A DNA stretch of 64,000 nucleotides from Microbacteriaceae bacterium PS02070. GTDB taxonomy: Bacteria > Actinomycetota > Actinomycetes > Actinomycetales > Microbacteriaceae. The notes beneath the pieces are model-generated. The model was not told the DNA's origin, did no database searches, and saw only the letters and a program-made list of their open reading frames with translations. The position numbers and the translations under genes are program-made. Position 1 is the first letter of the stretch, and each line of letters starts with the position of its first letter. The stretch covers positions 1-64,000 of the forward strand of contig JASCPE010000004.1 in the NCBI GenBank assembly GCA_029959865.1, read 5' to 3'. Positions 44,130 to 51,507 of this stretch are shown here, one piece after another.

Positions 44130-44161
44130 AAGGGGCGGGTCACTGATGAGACCCGCCCCTT
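44130..44161. terminator. Terminator after the flavoprotein gene
   Basis: AAGGGGCGGGTC (44130-44141) pairs with GACCCGCCCCTT (44150-44161) around an 8-nt loop, 10 bp beyond the stop of the minus-strand flavoprotein gene. The T run is on the plus side. Confidence 0.7.
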
Positions 44162-44170
44162 TTATGTCGA

Positions 44171-45493
44171 TCAGACAGCGGCCGGAGCGCGCCCGATCTG
44201 TAGCGTCTGAGCCGGCGGGGCGCAGCAGGCTCCGCCGAGAGATGCCCCGGAAACGTCGAAGAGCCCGGCGCCACCGCAGACCCCTGTGTCGGGCAGCACC
44301 AGCTCCACCCGTCGAGCGGCTTCGTGGTCACCCGCGAGCTCCGCGACGACGCTGCGCACTTGCTCGTAACCAGTGAGAGCGAGGAACGTTGGTGCCCGCC
44401 CGTAGGACTTCGCGCCCACAAGGTAGAAGTCAGGCTCCGGTTGGGCCAGGTCGGCTGCACCGGTCGCTGCGACCGAGCCGCAGGAATGCACGTTCGGGTC
44501 AACCTCTGCCGCGATGCGTACGGGAGCCTGCAGCGTGGGGTCTAGCTCAAGTCTGAGCTCCGAAAGGAACGATAGGTCGGGGCGGAATCCTGTGAGCACC
44601 ACGATGCGATCGGCGGTGAGCGTGCGACCGTCCTCGGACACCAGGACCGGCCGGTCCCCCTCCGTCGTGACGCGCTCGACTCGGAACCCGGTCACGAGTG
44701 ACACGAGGCCGGCGTCGACGTATTCCTTCGCCTTGATTCCGAGCGCTCCGCGTGCTGGCAGCTCATCGGCTTGGCCGCCCCCGAAGGCGTTCCCGGCGGT
44801 GGCGCGCCGAAGTGCCCAGGTGACTGAGGTGTTCGGGTCGCGGCGCGCCATTCTGGCCAACGCGAGGACGGCGGTGACCGCTGAATGCCCGGATCCGATG
44901 ACGACCGTGTGCTTCCCCTCGAAACCTTCTCGGTCCCGGAAGTCGGGGATGCGATACGACAGCAGCTCAGCGGCGGCGCGCTCACCCAGCGCGGGCAGAC
45001 CGTCCGCGCCGGCAGGGTTGGGTGAAGACCACGTGCCGGAGGCGTCGATCACTGCGCGCGCTTGCAACCGGTACTCGTCCCCCTCGGTCGGCTCGACGTG
45101 CACGGTGAACGGCTGCTCGCTGCGGCCCGCATCAACAAGACGGTCACGGCCCAGCCGTGATACCCCCACGACACGAGCGCCGTACCTCACCCGGTCTCCT
45201 AGCTCGGCAGCAAGCGGCGCGAGGTAGCTGCTGATCCACTGCGCACCCGTGGGATACCCGGTCGTCGGAGCCACCCATCCCGTGCGCTCGAGAATGCGCA
45301 CCGCAGCCGTGTCGACGAGTTCTGGCCACTCCGAGAACAGGCGCACGTGACCCCACTCGGCAACCGCTGAGGCCGGGCCAACCCCAGCTTCCAGCACAAC
45401 CACCGGGACATCTCTCTCGACCAGATGAGCGGCAGCCGCAAGACCCTGGGGGCCCGCACCGATCACAACCACAGGCAAATCGCTGTCCACCAC
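44171..45493 (-). CDS. FAD/NAD(P)-binding monooxygenase-like flavoprotein of the ars locus
   Basis: A 440-aa flavoprotein. The FAD dinucleotide fold is VVVIGAGPQGLAAAAHLVERDVPVVVLEAG at the N-terminus, a second nucleotide fold is HTVVIGSGHSAVTAVLALA (about residues 195-213), and a TGFRPDLSFL motif follows. This matches NAD(P)H-dependent flavin monooxygenases found in ars operons (ArsO-like). The C-terminus carries TGVCGG and GGACCAPPAQ, a cysteine-rich tail that could bind arsenite. It is divergent from arsR with 86 bp between starts. Oxidation or handling of arsenicals is inferred; the substrate is not known. Confidence 0.75.
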   Translation of the reverse strand: MVDSDLPVVVIGAGPQGLAAAAHLVERDVPVVVLEAGVGPASAVAEWGHVRLFSEWPELVDTAAVRILERTGWVAPTTGYPTGAQWISSYLAPLAAELGDRVRYGARVVGVSRLGRDRLVDAGRSEQPFTVHVEPTEGDEYRLQARAVIDASGTWSSPNPAGADGLPALGERAAAELLSYRIPDFRDREGFEGKHTVVIGSGHSAVTAVLALARMARRDPNTSVTWALRRATAGNAFGGGQADELPARGALGIKAKEYVDAGLVSLVTGFRVERVTTEGDRPVLVSEDGRTLTADRIVVLTGFRPDLSFLSELRLELDPTLQAPVRIAAEVDPNVHSCGSVAATGAADLAQPEPDFYLVGAKSYGRAPTFLALTGYEQVRSVVAELAGDHEAARRVELVLPDTGVCGGAGLFDVSGASLGGACCAPPAQTLQIGRAPAAV

Positions 45494-45506
45494 AACACTC
45501 CTAGCA

Positions 45507-45559
45507 CATCGACGAAACTCGATGGATGAGACTCCCGCATGTATCGACGAATGTCAATG
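45507..45559. promoter_or_regulatory. Two repeated operator-like sites between flavoprotein and arsR
   Basis: ATCGACGAAACTCGATG (45508-45524, extended by C45507 to give CATCGA/TCGATG palindrome arms) and ATCGACGAATGTCAATG (45543-45559) are two copies of one imperfect palindrome, offset by 35 bp. They fill the divergent promoter region and are likely ArsR binding sites controlling both directions. Confidence 0.6.
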
Positions 45560-45579
45560 CGACGTGACAGAATCATTCC

Positions 45580-45927
45580 ATGCCCACGATGCTTCCCCTC
45601 TCCTCCTCCGATGCAGCGACCTGTTGCTCCCCCGTCGTCGGCGGAGTGTTGACGTCCGACGAGGCCGAGCGCATCGCGCGCACCTTCAAGGCCTTGGGCG
45701 ATCCCTCCCGAGTGCGGCTGCTCTCATTGATCGCCGCATCCGGTGATGGTGAAGCATGCATCTGCGACCTCACCGAGCCGGTTGGACTGTCTCAGCCGAC
45801 CGTCTCGCACCACATGAAAATCCTTGTCGACGCGGGACTTGCCACCCGGGAACAGCGGGGACGCTGGGCTTACTACCGCGTCGTCACCGACGCCCTCGAA
45901 CAGGCCTCCCGAACACTGCGCCCATGA
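45580..45927 (+). CDS. arsR: ArsR arsenic-responsive repressor
   Basis: A 115-aa winged-helix repressor. Recognition helix: LSQPTVSHHMKILVDAGLA. Cysteines lie at 15, 16 (AATCCSP), 60 and 62 (EACICDL). The N-terminal CC pair plus a Cys near position 55-60 matches the As(III) site I recall from Corynebacterium glutamicum ArsR, which differs from the CxC-only site of the E. coli protein. It overlaps arsN1 by 4 bp. Confidence 0.88.
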   Translation: MPTMLPLSSSDAATCCSPVVGGVLTSDEAERIARTFKALGDPSRVRLLSLIAASGDGEACICDLTEPVGLSQPTVSHHMKILVDAGLATREQRGRWAYYRVVTDALEQASRTLRP

Positions 45928-46430
45928 GCCGCGTTCTGATCCGGTCGATGACCGCCGCCGACTGGGCGGCAGTGGAAGTCATCTACCGAGAGGGCATCGC
46001 CACCGGCAACGCGACATTCGAGTCAGACCCACCAACCTGGTCAGCCTTCGACTCAGCGAAGCTCAATACGGGGCGTTTGGTTGCCGAGGATGCTTCCGGA
46101 TCCATCGTCGGATGGGTCGCCGCGTCACCCGTGTCGTCTCGTCCGGCGTATCAGGGCGTGGTCGAACACTCGGTCTATGTCGCGGACCGGGCTCGCGGGC
46201 TCGGCGCTGGCACTGCGCTCCTCGATGCCTTCCTCGAGGGTGCCGATGAAGGCGGAATCTGGACGGTCCAGTCCAGCATTTTCCCCGAGAACGCTGCCAG
46301 CCTCGCCCTCCACGACCGGGCAGGCTTCCGCCGAGTAGGTCACCGCGAGCGGATCGCGCTCATGACCTACGGGCCCTGGTCGGGACAGTGGCGCGACACG
46401 ATCCTTGTCGAGCGGCGCCGCCCTCACTAA
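45924..46430 (+). CDS. arsN1: GNAT acetyltransferase, ArsN1/phosphinothricin acetyltransferase family
   Basis: A 168-aa acetyl-CoA-dependent N-acetyltransferase. Motifs are IRSMTAADWAAVEVIYREGIATGNATFE at the N-terminus, EHSVYVADRARGLGAGTALLDAF (acetyl-CoA pyrophosphate loop RGLGAG) and LHDRAGFRRVGHRERIALM. Proteins of this type acetylate phosphinothricin and arsinothricin, and when encoded in ars operons they are called ArsN1. The ATGA overlap with arsR supports the arsenic role. It points to resistance against an organoarsenical antibiotic as well as inorganic arsenic (inference). Confidence 0.82.
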   Translation: MSRVLIRSMTAADWAAVEVIYREGIATGNATFESDPPTWSAFDSAKLNTGRLVAEDASGSIVGWVAASPVSSRPAYQGVVEHSVYVADRARGLGAGTALLDAFLEGADEGGIWTVQSSIFPENAASLALHDRAGFRRVGHRERIALMTYGPWSGQWRDTILVERRRPH

Positions 46431-46472
46431 TCACGCTCGTCACATGGACCACGACGACCGTCGTGATGTGGG

Positions 46473-46877
46473 TCAGGTAAGGCTGGCGACGAGACCCTGG
46501 ATGCGGGCTTTGATGTCGTCGCGGACCTCGCGGACGACGTCGATGGGCTGGCCGGCGGGGTCGGTGAGCTGCCAGTCCTCGTAGCGCTTGCCGGGGAAGA
46601 TCGGGCAGGCGTCACCGCATCCCATCGTGATGACGACGTCAGCCTGGCGGACGGCATCCGTCGTCAGGATCTGGGGTACGGCGCCGGTGAGGTCGATGCC
46701 TTCTTCGGCCATGACGGCGACGGCGTTGGGATTGATGGCGTTGCCGGGCTCGCTGCCGGCTGAGAACACGTCGATGCGGTCCCCGACGACGGCGCGGAGG
46801 TACCCGGCGGCCATCTGCGAGCGGCCAGCGTTGTGGACGCAGACGAACAGGACGGCGGGCTTGGTGGTGTCAGTCAT
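46473..46877 (-). CDS. arsC: Arsenate reductase, three-cysteine (thioredoxin-type) ArsC
   Basis: A 134-aa reductase of the low-molecular-weight phosphatase fold. The nucleophile P-loop is FVCVHNAGRSQ, and the resolving pair is in MGCGDACP. Three cysteines in this layout mean the disulfide is passed to thioredoxin, and a thioredoxin reductase gene lies in the same operon. It is the last gene of the arsT-acr3-arsRC-arsC string, 11 bp after the fusion gene. Confidence 0.9.
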   Translation of the reverse strand: MTDTTKPAVLFVCVHNAGRSQMAAGYLRAVVGDRIDVFSAGSEPGNAINPNAVAVMAEEGIDLTGAVPQILTTDAVRQADVVITMGCGDACPIFPGKRYEDWQLTDPAGQPIDVVREVRDDIKARIQGLVASLT

Positions 46878-46888
46878 GGGTGCTCCGA

Positions 46889-47890
46889 TCAGCGGGTGGG
46901 GGTGAGGGTGGCGAGGAGGGCGTCGACGCGGCGGGCGATGTCGTCGCGGATCGCGGCGACGCCTTCGGCGGAAGCGAGGGCGGGGTCGCCGACGGTCCAG
47001 TCTTCGTAGTGGACGCCGGGGATGATGGGGCAGACGTCTCCGCAGCCCATGGTGATGACGACGTCGGCTGCTCGGACGGCGTCATCGGTGAGCGGCTTCG
47101 GGAACCGCAGCTCCTGGTCCCCGTCGGGGATGAGCTCGTCGAGGAGGGGCTGCACGTTCGGGTGGATCTCAGCGGCAGGAGTGGACCCCGCCGAGCGCGC
47201 GATGACCGCGCCACCGGAGCGCTGGTTGACGAGGGCTGCGGCGAGCTGCGACCTGCCGGCGTTCGCGACACACACGAAAAGGACTTGCGGGAGCCCGTTG
47301 TCGCGGTCGCGGGTGATGTCGATGAGTCGCTGGCGCGCGAACCGTTCGGTGAGGGACAGCAGATGGGTTTTCACTCGTGCGGTCTTCGCGAGGGAGGTGT
47401 AGGACTCACGGACGATGGTCGCGATCAGAGGCCCGCTGAGGCTCGGGTAGAGCCCGCCGAGGCCCTCTGCGAGGCGGGTGAGAGCATCGTCGACGTCTTC
47501 CAGGCCGGTCTGCTCGGGCCGGGCTGTTGGGGTGACCGCGGCAGGAGCGAACGAGTCGAGGAGGGTGGTGACGGCGGGCCGGAGGTCGGCGGCGATCCGG
47601 TACCAGACCCACGTTCCGCGGCGCTCTGATGCAAGCACGCCGTTGTCTCGCAGCACTTTCAGATGATGGGAGACAGTCGGCTGTGACACGTCGGCCAGCT
47701 CGGCAAGGTCGCACACGCACGACTCCCCGCGGGGGTCGGTGGCGATCGCGGACAGCATCCGCAGGCGCAGCGGGTCCGACAGTGCTTTCAGAGTGCTGGC
47801 GAGTGCGGTTGCTGCGGCATCCCCGATCGCGTGGGTCGACGACGGCGCGCAGGCCTCCTCGGCGGCGGGGGTGAGTGTGGAGCTCATCAT
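46889..47890 (-). CDS. ArsR-ArsC fusion protein
   Basis: A 333-aa two-domain protein. Residues about 20-120 are an ArsR repressor (SQPTVSHHLKVLRDNGVL, with ESCVCDLAEL cysteines and an EACAP Cys near the N-terminus). Residues about 125-195 are a helical linker with LARQRLID-type helices, and residues about 198-333 are an ArsC reductase (FVCVANAGRSQ, MGCGDVCP). Repressor and enzyme are thus one chain, so sensing and reduction may be coupled. It matches the arsRC2 fusion I recall from Microbacterium sp. A33. Two tandem ATGs (47890, 47887) follow AAAGGA; the first overlaps the acr3 stop. Confidence 0.9.
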   Translation of the reverse strand: MMSSTLTPAAEEACAPSSTHAIGDAAATALASTLKALSDPLRLRMLSAIATDPRGESCVCDLAELADVSQPTVSHHLKVLRDNGVLASERRGTWVWYRIAADLRPAVTTLLDSFAPAAVTPTARPEQTGLEDVDDALTRLAEGLGGLYPSLSGPLIATIVRESYTSLAKTARVKTHLLSLTERFARQRLIDITRDRDNGLPQVLFVCVANAGRSQLAAALVNQRSGGAVIARSAGSTPAAEIHPNVQPLLDELIPDGDQELRFPKPLTDDAVRAADVVITMGCGDVCPIIPGVHYEDWTVGDPALASAEGVAAIRDDIARRVDALLATLTPTR

Positions 47891-48984
47891 CGAGTCCTTT
47901 CCATGACTGCTTCTTCGGTGACCGCGTAGGGGTCGGTGTGGAACCAGGTGCGCGCGGCCCACAGCGAGACGTAGACCAGGCCGACGAGCACGGGCACTTC
48001 GATGAGCGGTCCGACGACGCCCGCCAGGGCTTGGCCGGATGCGGCGCCGAAGGTGCCGATCGCGACGGCGATGGCCAGTTCGAAGTTGTTTCCCGCGGCG
48101 GTGAACGCGAGCGTCGAGGAGCGGGCGTAACCGAGCCCGAGCGTCTTCCCGGCGAGGAGTCCCACGAACCACATCACGGCGAAGTACACCAGCAGCGGCA
48201 CAGCGATCCGGACGACGTCCAGCGGTCGCGACGTTACCTGTTCGCCCTGCAGGGCGAACAGAAGCACGATCGTGAACAGCAACCCGTACAGCGCCCACGG
48301 GCCGATCTTCGGCAGGAACGTCTCCTCATACCAGGCACGCCCCTTACTGCGTTCCCCGATGAGACGAGACGCGAACCCGGCGACCAGGGGCACCCCGAGG
48401 AACACGAGCACGTTGAGTGCGATCTGCCAGATCGACACATCAAGCCCCTGACTGTCGAGGCCGAGCCAGCCGGGGAGGACGGTGAGATAGAACCAGCCCA
48501 GCAGGGAGAACGCGATCACCTGGAACACGGAGTTGATCGCAACGAGCACGGCCGCGGCTTCCCGGTCTCCGCAGGCGAGGTCGTTCCAGATGACGACCAT
48601 GGCGATGCATCGAGCCAGGCCCACGATGATCAGTCCGGTCCGGTACTCGGGAAGGTCGGGCAGGAACATCCATGCGAGCGCGAACATCAGCGCAGGACCG
48701 GCGACCCAGTTCAGCACGAGCGACGAGACCAGCAGTCGTTTGTCGCCGGTGACGGCGGCGACCTTGTCGTAGCGGACCTTCGCGAGAACCGGGTACATCA
48801 TGACCAGCAGCCCGATCGCGATCGGCACGGAGATGCCACCCACCTCGAGGCGCGACAGCAGCTCCGACAATCCGGGGACGAACCTGCCGAGAAGGATGCC
48901 GCCGACCATAGCGAGCCCGATCCACAGCGGCAGCCACCGGTCGAGGGTTGACAGGCGCCGGGTTGCGGGCGTGGCGACGCTCAC
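47887..48984 (-). CDS. acr3: Arsenite efflux permease ACR3
   Basis: A 365-aa protein with ten hydrophobic segments that exports arsenite across the membrane. The diagnostic [17 protein letters not shown] segment carries the essential cysteine, and [17 protein letters not shown] is conserved in the family. The start overlaps the thioredoxin reductase gene by 4 bp and the end overlaps the arsRC fusion, so the string is tightly coupled. Confidence 0.93.
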   Translation of the reverse strand: MSVATPATRRLSTLDRWLPLWIGLAMVGGILLGRFVPGLSELLSRLEVGGISVPIAIGLLVMMYPVLAKVRYDKVAAVTGDKRLLVSSLVLNWVAGPALMFALAWMFLPDLPEYRTGLIIVGLARCIAMVVIWNDLACGDREAAAVLVAINSVFQVIAFSLLGWFYLTVLPGWLGLDSQGLDVSIWQIALNVLVFLGVPLVAGFASRLIGERSKGRAWYEETFLPKIGPWALYGLLFTIVLLFALQGEQVTSRPLDVVRIAVPLLVYFAVMWFVGLLAGKTLGLGYARSSTLAFTAAGNNFELAIAVAIGTFGAASGQALAGVVGPLIEVPVLVGLVYVSLWAARTWFHTDPYAVTEEAVMERTR

Positions 48985-49949
48985 GCGAACTCCGCCTGAC
49001 GTGCGGGGGCCACCGGTTCAAGGGCGGCGAGGTAGTGCTGGGCGTCCTGCGCTGCGGCGCAGCCGGTGCCGGCGGCGGTGATCGCCTGCCGGTAGGTGTG
49101 GTCGACGAGGTCACCCGCAGCGAACACCCCCGTCAAAGAGGTGTGGGTCGAGGGGTGGTCGACGATGACATACCCGTCCGCGTCGGTTGCCACCTGGCCG
49201 GTGACGAGCTCCGACCTCGGGTCGTGACCGATCGCCACAAACACACCCGTCACGGGAAGATCTGCCTCGGCGCCGGTCTCGGTGTTCCGCAACCGGACTG
49301 CCTCCACCTTGTCAGCGCCACGGAGCGCGGCGATTTCACTGTTCCACGCGACCTCGATCTTCGGGTGTTCCAGCACCCGCTCGGCCATGATCTTCGACGC
49401 ACGGAAAGAGTCACGGCGGTGCACGACGGTCACCTTCCGGGCGAACCGGGTCAAGAACAGTGCTTCCTCCATCGCGGAGTCGCCGCCGCCGACGACGACG
49501 ATGTCCTGCTCGCGGAAGAAGAACCCGTCGCATGTGGCGCACCAGGAGACGCCGTGGCCGGACAGGCGTTCCTCGTCGACGAGACCGAGCTTCCGGTACG
49601 CGGACCCCATGGTGAGGATGACAGCGCGCGCGTGGAATGTCTCCCCCGCACCGGTCTCAATGACTTTGACGTCAGATTCGAGGTCGAGGGACACAGCGTC
49701 GTCGAGCAGGATCCGCGCGCCGAACCGCTCCGCCTGCTGGCGCATCGTCTCCATCAACTCCGGCCCCTGGATGCCGTTCACGAAGCCGGGGAAGTTCTCC
49801 ACCTCGGTCGTCGTCATCAGCGCCCCACCCGCGGTCACCGACCCAGCGATCACCACAGGCGCGAGGCCCGCACGCGCTGCGTACACCGCCGCCGTGTAAC
49901 CTGCGGGCCCGGAGCCAACGATGACCAGCTCAACCTGTTGAATCGACAT
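48981..49949 (-). CDS. trxB: Thioredoxin reductase of the ars operon (ArsT/TrxB)
   Basis: A 322-aa NADPH-thioredoxin reductase with FAD fold [21 protein letters not shown], redox centre [15 protein letters not shown] fold [15 protein letters not shown] and C-terminal [21 protein letters not shown]. It would recycle thioredoxin for the three-Cys arsenate reductases. In the A33 cluster I recall a partner thioredoxin gene next to it; none is present here. First gene of the minus-strand ars operon. Confidence 0.92.
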   Translation of the reverse strand: MSIQQVELVIVGSGPAGYTAAVYAARAGLAPVVIAGSVTAGGALMTTTEVENFPGFVNGIQGPELMETMRQQAERFGARILLDDAVSLDLESDVKVIETGAGETFHARAVILTMGSAYRKLGLVDEERLSGHGVSWCATCDGFFFREQDIVVVGGGDSAMEEALFLTRFARKVTVVHRRDSFRASKIMAERVLEHPKIEVAWNSEIAALRGADKVEAVRLRNTETGAEADLPVTGVFVAIGHDPRSELVTGQVATDADGYVIVDHPSTHTSLTGVFAAGDLVDHTYRQAITAAGTGCAAAQDAQHYLAALEPVAPARQAEFA

Positions 49950-49954
49950 GCCTC

Positions 49955-49976
49955 TATATTGACAGATACCAATACA
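49955..49976. promoter_or_regulatory. ArsR-type operator in the divergent ars promoter
   Basis: TATTG (49957-49961) and CAATA (49970-49974) form an inverted repeat inside ATATTGACAGATACCAATAC, similar to ArsR/SmtB operators. It begins 6 bp upstream of the trxB ATG and could control both trxB and the divergent arsC; the fusion protein is the likely ligand. Confidence 0.6.
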
Positions 49977-50020
49977 AGGCGCAATCGTTGCCGATAAGTC
50001 AAACGTTCCGAGGAGCCCAC

Positions 50021-50410
50021 ATGAAGCGCACCGTCCTTTTCATCTGCCAGCACAACGCGGGCCGGTCCCAGTTGGGAGCGGCTTTGCTCGAACACCTCGG
50101 CGGGGAACGTTTCACCGCAATATCCGCGGGCCTGGCACCCGCGAGCGAAGTGAACCCAGCCATCGCCGCGACCGTCGCAGAGCTCGGTATCGACATCTCA
50201 GGCCGGGTACCCCGCGCCGTCACCACCGACGACCTTGAATACGCCGATGCCGTCGTGCTCATGAAATCCGGACTGGACCTCCCCTCAACCCCGAGGGGCG
50301 AGGTGTTCGAGTGGTCATTCCCCAACCCCGAATCGTGGGACGCGGACGCTGTCCGCCCGCTCCGCGAAGCAGTAGCGCAACGAATTCGAGCGGAACTCCT
50401 CGCAGACTGA
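50021..50410 (+). CDS. arsC: Single-cysteine arsenate reductase-like protein
   Basis: A 129-aa low-molecular-weight phosphatase-fold protein with the P-loop [11 protein letters not shown]. It contains only that one cysteine, and the GCGDxC resolving pair of the other ArsC proteins is missing. This is the pattern of mycothiol/mycoredoxin-dependent arsenate reductases of actinobacteria. GAGGAG lies 6 nt before the ATG at 50021. It is divergent from the trxB-led operon, in the position of arsC3 in the A33 cluster. Confidence 0.82.
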   Translation: MKRTVLFICQHNAGRSQLGAALLEHLGGERFTAISAGLAPASEVNPAIAATVAELGIDISGRVPRAVTTDDLEYADAVVLMKSGLDLPSTPRGEVFEWSFPNPESWDADAVRPLREAVAQRIRAELLAD

Positions 50411-50556
50411 CGCAACCTCGCCGGAACGTGTCGGTTCTGGCACGAGCAACTCGACGACGGTGGACCGTTCCGCGTCGTCGGGCCGGTTTGTCAACGAATC
50501 GCCTGCCAACCGCAACCCGGGTGGCACGATCAGCCATCGCGTCTGATCGAACCTAA

Positions 50557-50584
50557 GGGCCTGCACGTGCGCACGTGCAGGCCC
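50557..50584. terminator. 28-bp perfect palindrome
   Basis: GGGCCTGCACGTGC is followed directly by its reverse complement, so both strands read the same over 28 bp. It lies 147 bp after the single-Cys arsC and 30 bp from the end of the oxidoreductase remnant. It may be a bidirectional terminator. The stretch 50411-50556 holds nothing I recognise. Confidence 0.55.
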
Positions 50585-50613
50585 TCGCGGTGTGAGTCGA
50601 CGGCTCGCGGGTG

Positions 50614-50735
50614 TCAGGGCGTGACGATGTTCTTTCCGACGGTGTGCCCAAGCTGGATCTGGTCGTACGCGGCGCCAGCCTCAGCGAGCGGGTATTGGCG
50701 GTCGACGAGGAACGTGAACTCAGGCAGCGCTAGAA
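50614..50735 (-). pseudogene. C-terminal remnant of a quinone oxidoreductase/zinc-binding dehydrogenase
   Basis: The minus strand encodes ALPEFTFLVDRQYPLAEAGA then AYDQIQLGHTVGKNIVTP and a stop at 50614. This is the typical end of NADPH:quinone reductases of the medium-chain dehydrogenase family. Upstream of about 50735 the similarity ends abruptly, so the gene was cut by a rearrangement. Confidence 0.75.
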
Positions 50736-50768
50736 CCTCCTCTTGCCCAGCGGCGCGGGTCAGCCTTA

Positions 50769-50876
50769 CGGGTGGCCCGGGTCAGCGGCGAAGCCGCCCT
50801 GCGACAGCTTTGCACCAAGACTTGGCGCGGAGAGGGGACGCCACCCGCGCGGGCTGCTTCGTGCGCATTGCGCCCT
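50769..50876. other. Highly structured segment near the right island end, possible oriT
   Basis: CGGGTGGC (50769-50776) pairs with GCCACCCG (50840-50847). Enclosed are a hairpin GCGGC-GAA-GCCGC (50785-50797) and the palindrome CCAAGACTTGG (50815-50825). GCGCCCT, the core of MOBQ-type nick sites, follows at 50870-50876. This could be a transfer origin or a structured RNA. No convincing coding sequence is seen in 50736-51172. Confidence 0.3.
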
Positions 50877-51172
50877 GCCTGATTCGCGATCGAACCATTC
50901 ACGGCTCGAAGGCGCCGCGGAGGGCACGCGACCGCCCCGCCGACACCGGTGCCGTCGTGCGCGGTGTCCGCGACTCACCGAAAGGGAGGGGTGGCAATTT
51001 ACAGGGCAAAATATCGGGTCGCTCGCCGAGGATCTGTCGGAAACAATCGGTACCGATCGACCGGGTGCCATTCTGATGGTCCCCAAGAAACGCAGCGTGA
51101 CCAGGTATTTAGCGGCCCTGCGATTGTCCACGACATGCGCTAGATGTGGTCTAGGCGGCGGCAGTACAGGAG

Positions 51173-51207
51173 CAGTGGGTTCAGGGTTCAAGTCCCTGGG
51201 GGTGCAC
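51173..51207 (+). repeat. Right copy of the 35-bp tRNA-Lys repeat (attR)
   Basis: Identical over 35 bp to 38387-38421. It contains only the 3' part of tRNA-Lys, so it is not a functional tRNA. It is followed by AAAACCC (51224-51230) and GGGTTTTT (51259-51266), which look like the ancestral terminator of the tRNA or of an older element. Confidence 0.92.
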
Positions 51208-51290
51208 TCTTGTTGAGAAGTTGAAAACCCCGGTCATCAGCGCGATGCTCGCAGGATTGGGTTTTTCTTGCCCCGCCTCCCGTGGGCATC

Positions 51291-51308
51291 GTGCAACGTG
51301 CGTGCAAT
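51291..51308 (+). repeat. Paired GTGCAAC motif, candidate integrase arm site (left)
   Basis: GTGCAACGTGCGTGCAAT contains two direct GTGCAA copies 11 bp apart, 84 bp beyond the attachment core. The same layout recurs at 52157-52174 just upstream of the integrase remnant. Apart from this, 51207-51507 shows nothing I recognise. Confidence 0.5.
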
Positions 51309-51507
51309 CACGCGCCCGGTTGAGGTGCGTCCCACAGCGTTTTCTCCGGGAGCCGCGGGCATCCCTCCCGCGGGACTTCTGCGGGAGAGCGCAACGCGGC
51401 CCCCACCAGAAGCATGCCGTTCGGCGGGGCCGTGGAACTGCTCAGCGCGGCCGGCATCAGGCTGTTGCCAGGACAGCAGTGAGCGACACCAGCATGGCCG
51501 CTAGAGC

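Larger units (their letters stand above)
38387..51207. mobile_element. 12.8-kb genomic island integrated at tRNA-Lys
   Basis: It is bounded by the 35-bp direct repeats, 12,786 bp apart. The content is accessory: frameshifted metallophosphoesterase, trypsin-like protease, serine resolvase, CmtR-CDF pair, deleted IS21 element with a thioredoxin-like gene, and the arsenic resistance genes. No tyrosine integrase, replication or conjugation gene is present inside. Its integration function must therefore have been lost or supplied in trans, possibly by the integrase whose remnant lies just outside at 51900-52142. Confidence 0.85.

Noticed and set aside
51173..51207. A second tRNA-Lys gene
   Set aside because: Only the 3' portion is present; there is no D arm, anticodon or 5' acceptor strand. 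It is an attachment-site copy.
50743..51216. 157-aa plus-strand ORF across the right island end
   Set aside because: It reads through the structured region and the attachment core, resembles nothing known to me and has mixed composition typical of chance frames in GC-rich DNA.
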